Positions 54,501 through 61,810 of a stretch of 64,000 nucleotides of DNA are shown here, in pieces. This DNA comes from SpSt-501 sp037481615 (GTDB taxonomy: Bacteria; Desulfobacterota; Desulfobacteria; Desulfobacterales; SpSt-501): NCBI GenBank assembly GCA_037481615.1, contig JBBFLI010000020.1, one strand, 5' to 3'. A program made the translations under genes and the position numbers. How positions within the stretch are numbered: position 1 is the first letter of the stretch; each line of letters begins with the position of its first letter. The notes under the pieces are model-generated. The model searched no databases. It saw only the letters and a list, made by a program, of their open reading frames with translations, and was not told where the DNA came from.

Positions 54501-54521
54501 GTGCCCGGAACACCCGGGCAC
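54501..54521 (-). terminator. Hairpin after the sulfite-oxidase-family gene
   Basis: GTGCCCGG and CCGGGCAC form an 8-bp perfect stem with a 5-base loop, 44 bp after the stop at 54565 and ahead of dedA. The T-rich tail is weak. It plausibly ends the glycyl radical operon. Confidence 0.4.
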
Positions 54522-54564
54522 CCAAGCCTCAAAATAGCACAGGCTTGCGGGAAAGCAAAGGCGC

Positions 54565-55611
54565 TCAGCCGACGGTGACCGTCACCCCATGCTCCTCGAC
54601 CCCGTTGTTCCCGTAGCCGAGAACGTTCCAGGAGGCGCGGTCCGGCTGTCGCCGGCCGGTGTTGTCCCGCGCACGCGCAAGGATCCGGGTGGGCCCCCTT
54701 TCCCGGGGGACCCACGGGAGCTGCCAGTGGCGCCAGGCGAAACGGGCGCGCGGTCCGAGGAGCTCGGCGGGAAGCCAGCTTTGCCCCCCGTCGCAGGAGA
54801 CCTCGACGGCTTCGACTTCCGCTTCCCCCGCCCAGGCGGCGCCCAGGACCGGGAAGGGGACGCCGGCGGGGAGGGCATCGCCGGGGCGAGGCCGGAGGAT
54901 GACCGCCTTGAGGGGCATCGCCGTCACCGGCTCGCCGGATGCAGGGTCCTCGCCCTTCCGGAACACACGGTAGACGCGGTCCATGAAGAACCCGGCCCAG
55001 GGCCGCTCGAGGACGACGATGCGTTTCAGCCACTTGACGCTGTTCGCCCCGGTCCAGCCGAGGGCGAGCGCGCGCAGCGGGAAGCCGTGCTCGAGCGGGA
55101 GGGGCTCGCCGTTCATTTCCCAGGCGAGGAGCGTCGAGGAAAGGGCCTTCTCGAGGGGGATGCTGCGGATGAAGGGCACCCCGGCGGCGCCGAGCGGGCG
55201 GTCCAGCCCCTGGAAGGCGACGTGCGCGGCCGTGGGCTTGAGGCCGGCGGCCGCGAGCACCTCGCGCAGCCAGATCCCCCCCCAGACGGCGTTTCCCACC
55301 CCGCCCACCGTCCAGGGGTTGCCGGAAGCGCGCTCGGCGAGCAGCGCCCGGCCGTTTCCGGAACACTCGAGGGTCCCGGCCGCGATTGCCCGCGGCAGGC
55401 GCAGAAGCTCCTCCATCGCCAGCCGGAGCGGGCGTTCGACCTCGCCCTCCACCGAAAGTCGCCAGCGGCGCAGGTCGGCCTTGCGGCGGGGGATGGCTCC
55501 CTGGTTGCGTGCGAAGAAGACGCGATGGGCGGTGATCCAGGAAAGCAAGTGTTCCGGGGGGGTCTCGGCGTTGAGCGGTCTATCGCTCAGGATGCGCAGG
55601 CGGGAGACCAT
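54565..55611 (-). CDS. Sulfite oxidase-family molybdenum enzyme without export signal
   Basis: A 348-residue protein with the molybdopterin-binding core, including GTLECSGNGRALL with the Mo-liganding Cys (C83), SGNPWTVGGVGNAVWGGIWLREVL, LPLEHGFPLRALALGWTGANSVKWLKRIVV, and a C-terminal Mo-co dimerisation domain (VEAVEVSCDGGQSW, WRHWQLPWVPRERGPTRILARARDNTG). This fits the sulfite oxidase group rather than the smaller YedY form. No Sec or Tat leader is seen, so it is probably cytoplasmic. The substrate (sulfite or another oxidisable S compound) is not proven. GAGGAGGG supports the start. It is the last gene of the glycyl radical operon. Confidence 0.85.
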   Translation of the reverse strand: MVSRLRILSDRPLNAETPPEHLLSWITAHRVFFARNQGAIPRRKADLRRWRLSVEGEVERPLRLAMEELLRLPRAIAAGTLECSGNGRALLAERASGNPWTVGGVGNAVWGGIWLREVLAAAGLKPTAAHVAFQGLDRPLGAAGVPFIRSIPLEKALSSTLLAWEMNGEPLPLEHGFPLRALALGWTGANSVKWLKRIVVLERPWAGFFMDRVYRVFRKGEDPASGEPVTAMPLKAVILRPRPGDALPAGVPFPVLGAAWAGEAEVEAVEVSCDGGQSWLPAELLGPRARFAWRHWQLPWVPRERGPTRILARARDNTGRRQPDRASWNVLGYGNNGVEEHGVTVTVG

Positions 55612-55688
55612 GATGGAACCCTCCTCGTGTTTCGGAGCCGGGGCTGCACAGCATGCAGAAGGCAGTGGACCGCGGCCGGGAGGAAAAG

Positions 55689-57254
55689 TCAATCCTTTCG
55701 CCGCGCGGCCAGGCGGCGCGCGATGGCCCGGGCGGTCGGCGTCAGCGAAAGCCCACCGCCTCCCGTGCAGCGCAGCTCCGGGGGGAGTCTCCGGCCCACG
55801 TCGGCCATGGCGGCGATCGTCTCGTCGAGGGGGATCACGGGGTCGAACCCGGCGAGCGCGAGGTTGGCGCAGGAGAGGGCGTTGGCGACGGCGAGCACGT
55901 TGCGCCCCAGGCAGGGGACTTCCACGCGGTTGGCGACCGGGTCGCAGACGAGGCCGAGCACGTTCTGGAGCGCCATCGAAGCCGCGGCGGCCGCCTGAGG
56001 CGCACTTCCCCGGCTCAAGGCGACGAGTGCCGCGGCGGCCATGGCCGAGGCGGCCCCGCACTCGGCGAGGCAGCCGCCGAGCTCGGCCGCGAAGGTCGCG
56101 TGAGCGGCGACGAAGACGCCGATCATCCCGGCCGCGAGCAGGCCGGACGCGGCCCCCGGGGCGCCGAGCGCCAACGTGTCGACCAGGCCGAACACGGCGG
56201 CCGGGACCGCGCCGCAGGATCCGGCGGTGGGCGCGGCGACGATCGTCCCGAAGGCGCTCTTCACCTCCATGAGGGCGGCGGCGTAGAGGACCATCCGGTT
56301 GAGGACGCCGGAGTCGATCAGGCCGCCCCGCGACAGGGCGGCGCGGAACGCGGGGGCCTGGGCGGGAAGAATGCGATCGGGGAAGTCCGTGCCGGAAAGA
56401 CCCTGCTCGATCGAGCGCGCGAGGATCCCGGCGACCCGTTGCATGCGGCGGAAGACCTCCTCTTCGGGGATGCCCCCCCGTGCGCTTTCGTAGGCGGCGG
56501 CGAGCGCCGTGAGATCGAGGTCCCGTCCCCGGTTCCAGGCGAGCATCTCCGCGCAGGAGAGAAAGGGCACACGGATGTCCGGCCGGGTGAGCACGGGGAG
56601 GACGGGCCGGATGGGCCGCACCCAGCGCACCCCCGGAAGGCGGGCGAGTTCCCGGAGAAACTCGGCGGGGAGGGGCGCAGGGGTCCGCAGTTCGATCAAT
56701 ACCGTCGGCTCCCCCCCGTGCGCGAGGACTTCCGCTCCCGGAGGGAAACCGGCGGGGAGATCCGCCGGGGGGAAGCGCCGGTCGGCCGCGAGCAGCGTCA
56801 CGTGGCGGTCGCCGCGCAGCGAGAGGGAAATGCCGTCGATCGAGGTCACCTCGACCATGCCCCCTCCCGTCGACAACGCGATCATCGCCCGCCGCTCTCC
56901 TCCGCCCTCGAGGGTCAGGCGGTAGGTGTTGGGGTGGGGGTCGCCGTAGGGGCCGACCCGGATCTCAACGGCGACGCCGCGGCGGGCGAGTTCCTCCCCC
57001 GCTTGGGGAAGCCGCTCGTCGTCTGCATCCCAGCCGAGCAAGCCGGCGAAGAGACCGGTGTCCGAGCCTTGCTCCGTGTGGGTGTGGGCGAGCGAGCCCG
57101 CCGCATCGAACTCGAGGAGGAGCCGCTCGATCCGCCCGGCCATGAGATCGTGCGCCATGCGGCCGATCCGCACCGCGGCCGCGCAGTGCGAGCTCGACGG
57201 CCCGCGCATGACCGGGCCGATCACGTCGTTGAAGATGCTGGGGGGGAGATCCAT
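55689..57254 (-). CDS. L-serine dehydratase, fused beta-alpha, iron-sulfur type
   Basis: A 521-residue one-chain enzyme. The N-terminal beta domain (about 1-160) has NDVIGPMRGPSSSHCAAAVRIG-like sequence (DVIGPVMRGPSSSHC) and the second ACT-like part. The alpha domain (about 220-515) holds the 4Fe-4S ligands in APTAGSCGAVPA, ELGGCLAECGAA and GLVCDPVANRVEVPCLGRN. It normally deaminates L-serine to pyruvate and is oxygen sensitive. It follows the glycyl radical enzyme by 32 bp. Related enzymes attack other beta-hydroxy amino acids, so serine is likely, not certain. Confidence 0.92.
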   Translation of the reverse strand: MDLPPSIFNDVIGPVMRGPSSSHCAAAVRIGRMAHDLMAGRIERLLLEFDAAGSLAHTHTEQGSDTGLFAGLLGWDADDERLPQAGEELARRGVAVEIRVGPYGDPHPNTYRLTLEGGGERRAMIALSTGGGMVEVTSIDGISLSLRGDRHVTLLAADRRFPPADLPAGFPPGAEVLAHGGEPTVLIELRTPAPLPAEFLRELARLPGVRWVRPIRPVLPVLTRPDIRVPFLSCAEMLAWNRGRDLDLTALAAAYESARGGIPEEEVFRRMQRVAGILARSIEQGLSGTDFPDRILPAQAPAFRAALSRGGLIDSGVLNRMVLYAAALMEVKSAFGTIVAAPTAGSCGAVPAAVFGLVDTLALGAPGAASGLLAAGMIGVFVAAHATFAAELGGCLAECGAASAMAAAALVALSRGSAPQAAAAASMALQNVLGLVCDPVANRVEVPCLGRNVLAVANALSCANLALAGFDPVIPLDETIAAMADVGRRLPPELRCTGGGGLSLTPTARAIARRLAARRKD

Positions 57255-57286
57255 GCTCAGCCTGTCCCCGGGGCCCGGGCCCCGCC

Positions 57287-59644
57287 TCAGCCGGAGTGCG
57301 CCGTGCGGCGGATGATCTCCTCCTGGATGTCGGGTTCGAGGTCCACGAAGAAGTCGCTGTAGCCCGCCACGCGCACGAGAAGATCGCGGTGTTCGCGGGG
57401 GTGCCGCTGGGCGCGCCGCAGGGTGGCGTCGTCCACGATGTTGAACTGCACGTGGTGCCCGTTCAGGCGGAAGTAGGTGCGGATGAGCGAGGCGAGTTTG
57501 GCGAGATCGCGCTCGCTTTTCAGGAAATCGGGCAGAAAACGCAGGTTGAGGAGCGTTCCGCCCGAGCGCGCCTGGTCGATCCGGGCGAGCGAACGCAAAA
57601 CCGCGGTCGGCCCCGAGCGGTCGGCCCCCTGGGCGGGCGAGGCGCCGTCGGAGACCGGCTCGCCCGCGCGCCGGCCGTCGGCCGAGGCGGCGAGCATGCG
57701 GCCGAAATAGACATGGCAGGTGGTCGACAGGAGGTTCAGGTGCCAGCGTCCCCCGCGCGTGTTCGGCCGGCCGTCGATCGCTTGCAGCAGCGAGCGGTAA
57801 ACGCGCTCGAGCAGCCGGTCGGCGCGCTCGTCGTCGTTGCCGTAGCGGGGGGTGCGGTTCTGCAGCGCAAGCCGCAGCGGCTCCTCGCCCGCGAAGTCCC
57901 GGGCGAGCGCCCCGACCAGGCGGGGGAGGGAGAGGGCCGCTTTTTCGTAGACGTGCGTGCGGACCGCGGAGAGGGCGTCGACCGTGGTCCCGATCCCGAC
58001 ACAGGCGATGAAGGAGGTGTTGTAGCGCGGGCCGCCGTCGGTGTAATCGCGCCCGCGGGCGATGCAGTCCCGGATCAGAACGGAGAGAAACGGCGCGGGG
58101 CACATCCGGGCGACGATGCGCTCGATGCGATGGCTGGCGCCGACCTTGAGCTCGACCGCCCAGCGGAGCTGGGCCTCGAAGGCGCCATAGAGCCGATCGA
58201 AGGAATCGAAGGTTTCCGCCCGTCCCGTGCGCGGGCCGATCGGCTTCCCGGTCCGGAGGTCGCAGCCGTCGTTCAGGGCGAGCTCGAGGAGCTTCGGCAC
58301 GTTCAGGTATCCGGTCAGGATGTAGGCCTCCTTGCCGAAGGCCCCCGTTTCGATGCAGCCGCTCGTTCCCCCTTCGCGGGCGTCCTCGAGGGTCTTGCCC
58401 GCCCCGAGCAGTTCCTGGACGACGAGATCGGCGTTGAAGACGGAGGGCCAGCCGTGCCCCTCGCGGATCACGCGGCAGGCGGCGAGGAGGTAACGCTCCG
58501 GCGTGATCCGGCTCAGGTGCAGGCTCGGCTGGGGCTGGAGCAGCCGGAGTTCGGAGGCCGCCTCGAGGATCAGCTCGGTCAGCTCGCAGGCCCCGCTTTC
58601 CCCCTCCGCGGTCAGGCCGCCCAGGTTGATCTGGGTGAAGTCGTTGTACGTGCCGCTCTCGCTGGCGGTGACGCCGACCTTGGGCGGCGCGGGGTGGTTG
58701 TTCACCTTGATCCAGAAGCAGGAGAGCAGCTCCTTCGCCTGCTCGCGCGTGAGCGTGCCCTCGCGGATCCCCCGCTCGTAGAACGGCTGCAGGTGCTGGT
58801 CGAGATGCCCCGGGCTCATGGCATCCCAGCCGTTCAGCTCGGTGATCGCGGCGAGGTGGACGAACCAGTAGGCCTGGAGGGCTTCCCAGAAATCCCGCGG
58901 GGGTTGGGCCGGCACCCGGCGGCAGATCGCGGCGATGCGGAGCAGCTCCGCCCTCCGCGCGGGATCGGGGTGACGGGCCGCCTCCTCTTCGGCGCGGGCG
59001 GCGTGGCGTTCGGCGAAGGCGATGACCGCCCCACAGGCGATGTCCATGGCGCGCAGCTGCTCGGCGCGGTCCCCGGCTTCGGGGTCGGTGAGATCGTCCA
59101 GGGCCGCAAGCCTCGCCGCGATCTCGGCCTGCAGATCGAGCAGGCCGCGGCGGTAGATCAGCCCGTCGAGCGCCGTGTGGCCCGGCGCGCGCTGCTCCAT
59201 GAACTCGGTGAAGACCCCGGCCTCGTAAGCCGCGCGCCACTCGGGCGAAACCTCCGCGAAGATGCGCTCGCGGACGGTGCGGCCCTCCCAGAACGGGATC
59301 ACCTCGCTCTCGTAGCGGGCGATGTCCCCGGGGGCGACCCGGTAGGCGGTCCGCGGCCGGGAGTCGAGCACCCGGAGGTCCTCCGGGCGGTGACAGGTCC
59401 ACTCGGGAAAGGTGGGGACGGCCTTGGGCGCGGGGCCGCGCTCGCCGACGATCAGCTCGTCCTCGCCCAGGAAGATCGTTTTCCTCGCGAGCAGATCCCG
59501 AAAGATCAGCGCGCGCATGACGGGGGTCGCGTGCCGGCCGAGGTGGCGGCGGGCCGCGTCGGTGACCAGGAGCGCCCGCTCGATCGACAAGGTGACGGGG
59601 GCCTCGAGGCTCCGGGCGCGCAGACGTTCGATCCGGGGGGTCAT
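57287..59644 (-). CDS. hypD: Glycyl radical enzyme, HypD-like (trans-4-hydroxy-L-proline dehydratase group)
   Basis: A 785-residue enzyme with a 10-stranded barrel. The radical glycine is G761 in RVAGYSDFF and the thiyl Cys is C430 in GTSGCIETGAFGKEAYILTGY, with E432 two residues on. As I recall the Clostridioides difficile HypD residues, H160, D278, S334, F340, C434, E436, Y450, T645 and G765 each have a counterpart here at exactly four positions lower (H156, D274, S330, F336, C430, E432, Y446, T641, G761). Choline lyase and glycerol dehydratase motifs (GCVEP) are absent. It would dehydrate hydroxyproline to pyrroline-5-carboxylate. Its activase starts the operon. Confidence 0.85.
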   Translation of the reverse strand: MTPRIERLRARSLEAPVTLSIERALLVTDAARRHLGRHATPVMRALIFRDLLARKTIFLGEDELIVGERGPAPKAVPTFPEWTCHRPEDLRVLDSRPRTAYRVAPGDIARYESEVIPFWEGRTVRERIFAEVSPEWRAAYEAGVFTEFMEQRAPGHTALDGLIYRRGLLDLQAEIAARLAALDDLTDPEAGDRAEQLRAMDIACGAVIAFAERHAARAEEEAARHPDPARRAELLRIAAICRRVPAQPPRDFWEALQAYWFVHLAAITELNGWDAMSPGHLDQHLQPFYERGIREGTLTREQAKELLSCFWIKVNNHPAPPKVGVTASESGTYNDFTQINLGGLTAEGESGACELTELILEAASELRLLQPQPSLHLSRITPERYLLAACRVIREGHGWPSVFNADLVVQELLGAGKTLEDAREGGTSGCIETGAFGKEAYILTGYLNVPKLLELALNDGCDLRTGKPIGPRTGRAETFDSFDRLYGAFEAQLRWAVELKVGASHRIERIVARMCPAPFLSVLIRDCIARGRDYTDGGPRYNTSFIACVGIGTTVDALSAVRTHVYEKAALSLPRLVGALARDFAGEEPLRLALQNRTPRYGNDDERADRLLERVYRSLLQAIDGRPNTRGGRWHLNLLSTTCHVYFGRMLAASADGRRAGEPVSDGASPAQGADRSGPTAVLRSLARIDQARSGGTLLNLRFLPDFLKSERDLAKLASLIRTYFRLNGHHVQFNIVDDATLRRAQRHPREHRDLLVRVAGYSDFFVDLEPDIQEEIIRRTAHSG

Positions 59645-59649
59645 GACGG

Positions 59650-60666
59650 CTATCCTCCGATCCGTACTTCGAGGCCGAAGGTGGAAAGCATCCGGGCGGC
59701 GGCGGCGAGGGCTTCGGGGGAGGGGGGCTCGGTGCCCGGAAGCGGGGTGGGGAGCCCCAGCCGCCGGTACTTGCCGGATGCCGCGCGGTGGTAGGGAAGG
59801 AGATCGACGGGCGGCCGCCGGGAAAGCCGGGCGATGAAGGACCCGGCGGCCGCCAGGTCTTCCGGGGCGTCGTTCACGCCGGGGATGAGGGGAATGCGGA
59901 CGACCAGCCCGACGCCCCGATCGGCGAGCCAGGCGAGATTTTCCAGGATGCGGGCGTTGTCGACGCCGGTGGCGCTCCGGTGCCTGGCGGGGTCGACCAG
60001 TTTGAGGTCGAAGAGAAAGAGTTCCGCCATCCCGGCCGCCGCGGCAAGGAGCACCGGTTCGGCGCAGCCGGAGGTGTCGACGGCGCGGTGGATCCCCCGT
60101 TCGCCGCAGGCCTCGAGCGCGGCGAGGAGGAAGTCGGGCTGGGCGAAGGGTTCGCCCCCGGAAAAGGTGACCCCGCCGCCGCTTTCCTCGAAAAAGGGCC
60201 GATCCCGCTCCAGGGTCCCGAGCAGTTCTTCGATCGTCAGCCGCCGCTCGAGTCGCTCGAGGGCCTCGGCCGGGCAGGCCGCGGCGCAGCGGCCGCAGCG
60301 GCGGCAGCGCGACGGGTCAAGGCGGATCCCGCTTTCATCGCGGCGGCAGGCGCCGGTCGGGCAGGCGGCGACACAGGTGCCGCAGCCGACGCATCGACCG
60401 GCATCCCAGAGGATCGCCGGGAGATCCGCACGGTGCTCGGGGTTGTGGCACCAGCGGCAGGAGAGGGGGCAGCCTTTCAGAAAGACCGTGGTGCGGATTC
60501 CCGGTCCGTCGTGGGTCGCACAGCGCATGATGTTGAAAACAACGCCCCCGGTGGGGGCGGCGAAATCCCCGGCCGATCCCCGAAAGAGGGCGGAATCGGA
60601 AAGGCCCGAGGCGGACCCGGTTCCCCCCTCCCGGAACGGCTTGAGTGTTTTCAGCATCTGAACCAT
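59650..60666 (-). CDS. Glycyl radical enzyme activase (radical SAM, two extra 4Fe-4S clusters)
   Basis: This protein installs the glycyl radical. It has THDGPGIRTTVFLKGCPLSCRWCHNPE with the SAM cluster (Cx3Cx2C), a ferredoxin-like insert CVGCGTCVAACPTGAC and CRRCGRCAAACPAEAL, and the GGGVTFSGGEP motif. The leading ~45 residues before VVFNIMRCATHDG are not conserved, so the start is uncertain. ATG 60664-60666 sits 57 bp after the predicted transcription start, while a start nearer VVFNIM is possible. It is six bases upstream of the glycyl radical enzyme gene. Confidence 0.9.
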   Translation of the reverse strand: MVQMLKTLKPFREGGTGSASGLSDSALFRGSAGDFAAPTGGVVFNIMRCATHDGPGIRTTVFLKGCPLSCRWCHNPEHRADLPAILWDAGRCVGCGTCVAACPTGACRRDESGIRLDPSRCRRCGRCAAACPAEALERLERRLTIEELLGTLERDRPFFEESGGGVTFSGGEPFAQPDFLLAALEACGERGIHRAVDTSGCAEPVLLAAAAGMAELFLFDLKLVDPARHRSATGVDNARILENLAWLADRGVGLVVRIPLIPGVNDAPEDLAAAGSFIARLSRRPPVDLLPYHRAASGKYRRLGLPTPLPGTEPPSPEALAAAARMLSTFGLEVRIGG

Positions 60667-60710
60667 CACGCTGCAGGGAATGCACTCATGAGGGATGGTT
60701 TTTGCCAAAC

Positions 60711-60724
60711 TGGTCTGAAGACCT
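60711..60724. promoter_or_regulatory. Operator-like site GGTCT-GA-AGACC
   Basis: TGGTCTGAAGACCT has a 5-bp perfect inverted repeat (GGTCT/AGACC) and shares TGGTCTGAA with the site at 60891. It is immediately downstream of the leftward -10 box. It is the likely binding site of the divergent GntR-type regulator. Confidence 0.55.
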
Positions 60725-60729
60725 GAAGA

Positions 60730-60759
60730 GCAATACCCGCATGATCGGCAAGTTGTCAA
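60730..60759 (-). promoter_or_regulatory. Promoter of the glycyl radical operon
   Basis: Read leftward: TTGACA (complement of 60754-60759), 18 bp, TATTGC (complement of 60730-60735). The operator-like site 60711-60724 lies just past the predicted start, suitable for repression. Confidence 0.6.
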
Positions 60760-60852
60760 GGAATTCTTCCATTTCCCACCCTTCTGGGGCAGAGAGTCCA
60801 AGGATGCAAGGGATCGATCTTTTTCGCTTCGATCGTTTTGCGATCGCCAATC

Positions 60853-60882
60853 TTGACCTGCCGTGCAAAAGCTGCTTAGGAT
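60853..60882 (+). promoter_or_regulatory. Promoter of the GntR-family regulator gene
   Basis: TTGACC (60853-60858), 18 bp, TAGGAT (60877-60882), giving a start near 60889 and an 88-base leader to GTG 60977. Confidence 0.6.
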
Positions 60883-60890
60883 ACGGCGAA

Positions 60891-60906
60891 TTGGTCTGAA
60901 CACCAG
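60891..60906. promoter_or_regulatory. Operator-like site TTGGTCTGAACACCAG
   Basis: TGGT and ACCA are inverted around six bases, directly after the -10 of the regulator promoter. The core TGGTCTGAA matches the site in front of the glycyl radical operon, so one protein probably binds both. Autoregulation is the simplest reading. Confidence 0.55.
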
Positions 60907-60976
60907 ATGTCTTTACCCTTTCCCCGAAGGCCGACGAAATCGGCTCCCGAGGACCAGGGGGAGAGCCGGAAATTCC

Positions 60977-61678
60977 GTGCATTTCGAGGCCATTCAGCGC
61001 AGCAGCGCGCCCGACAAGGTGGTCGAGCAGCTCCTTTCGCGGATCAAGTCCGGCGAGCTCGCCCCCGGCACGCAGCTTCCGCCGCAGCGTGAACTGGCCA
61101 GGCAGTTCGGGGTCGGCCGCTCCTCGGTGCGGGAGGCGCTGAATGCGCTTGCGGTCATGGGGTTTCTCGAGGTCTTCCAGGGGAAGGGGACCTTCGTCGC
61201 GCGGGAAATTCCGGGGTCGGACCCCCCGGCCGCCGCCGTGCGCGCGGCCTTCCAGGCGGAGAGCCTGCTCGACCTGCTCGAACTGCGCGAGACGCTGGAA
61301 TGCCGGGCGGCCGAACTCGCCGCCGAGCGCATCGAAGCCGGCCAGCTCGCCCTGCTGCGGCGCTGCCTCCAGGCGATCGAACGCGCGGGCGACGACTACG
61401 CCGCCTTTCTCGCCGCGGATCTCGAGTTCCACCGCCGGCTCTGCGAGGCCTCGGGCAACCGGGCCTTCGTCGAGATCCTGACCCCCCTTCTCTCCCGCGT
61501 GGCCGAGCAGCACGGCCGGCTCAAGACCGGACGGCTCTCGGAAGATTACCGTGAACACTCCCTGCGCACCCTGAAGCAGCTGACGGCTTGCCTCGAGCGG
61601 GAGGACGGCCGCGGCGCCCGGGAGTGGATGCGCGACCACCTGAACGCCATCCGCGGCGAGCTGAAAGAACTTCTCTGA
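60977..61678 (+). CDS. GntR-family transcriptional regulator, FCD (FadR-like) type
   Basis: A 233-residue regulator. From GTG 60977, the winged HTH is LLSRIKSGELAPGTQLPPQRELARQFGVGRSSVREALNALAVMGFLEVFQGKGTFV (about 16-72). The C-terminal FCD domain (about 95-225: LLELRETLECRAAELAAER, FLAADLEFHRRLCEASGN, SLRTLKQLTACLEREDGRGAREWMRDHL) holds the metal/ligand-binding Asp and His residues. It is divergent from the glycyl radical operon and probably represses it, with an organic acid or amino acid as inducer. Confidence 0.9.
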   Translation: MHFEAIQRSSAPDKVVEQLLSRIKSGELAPGTQLPPQRELARQFGVGRSSVREALNALAVMGFLEVFQGKGTFVAREIPGSDPPAAAVRAAFQAESLLDLLELRETLECRAAELAAERIEAGQLALLRRCLQAIERAGDDYAAFLAADLEFHRRLCEASGNRAFVEILTPLLSRVAEQHGRLKTGRLSEDYREHSLRTLKQLTACLEREDGRGAREWMRDHLNAIRGELKELL

Positions 61679-61755
61679 TCGGGCCGCGCCCCTCCCCTGA
61701 TGTCCCCGGGGCCGGCTTCGCCCTCCCCGGGCCGGTCCTGTCCGCCTCTCCTGGA

Positions 61756-61775
61756 ATTGTATTTTTGGATACAAT
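61756..61775. repeat. Palindrome ATTGTAT-N6-ATACAAT
   Basis: A 7-bp perfect inverted repeat in an AT-rich patch between the converging regulator and permease genes. It resembles the operator at 32528-32547 but has no promoter-gene pair here. It may be a second site for the same unidentified regulator, or a relic. Confidence 0.5.
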
Positions 61776-61810
61776 ATGAAGGCTCCGGTCAACCGGCTCT
61801 TGTATGCCGG

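Noticed and set aside
55689..59402. A single 1237-residue protein fusing the dehydratase and upstream sequence
   Set aside because: The upstream half is a frame shadow of the glycyl radical enzyme gene. The true dehydratase starts at 57254.
57287..59644. Choline trimethylamine-lyase, glycerol dehydratase or isethionate lyase
   Set aside because: These carry a GCVEP-type active-site motif, while this enzyme has GCIETGAFGKE as in the HypD group.
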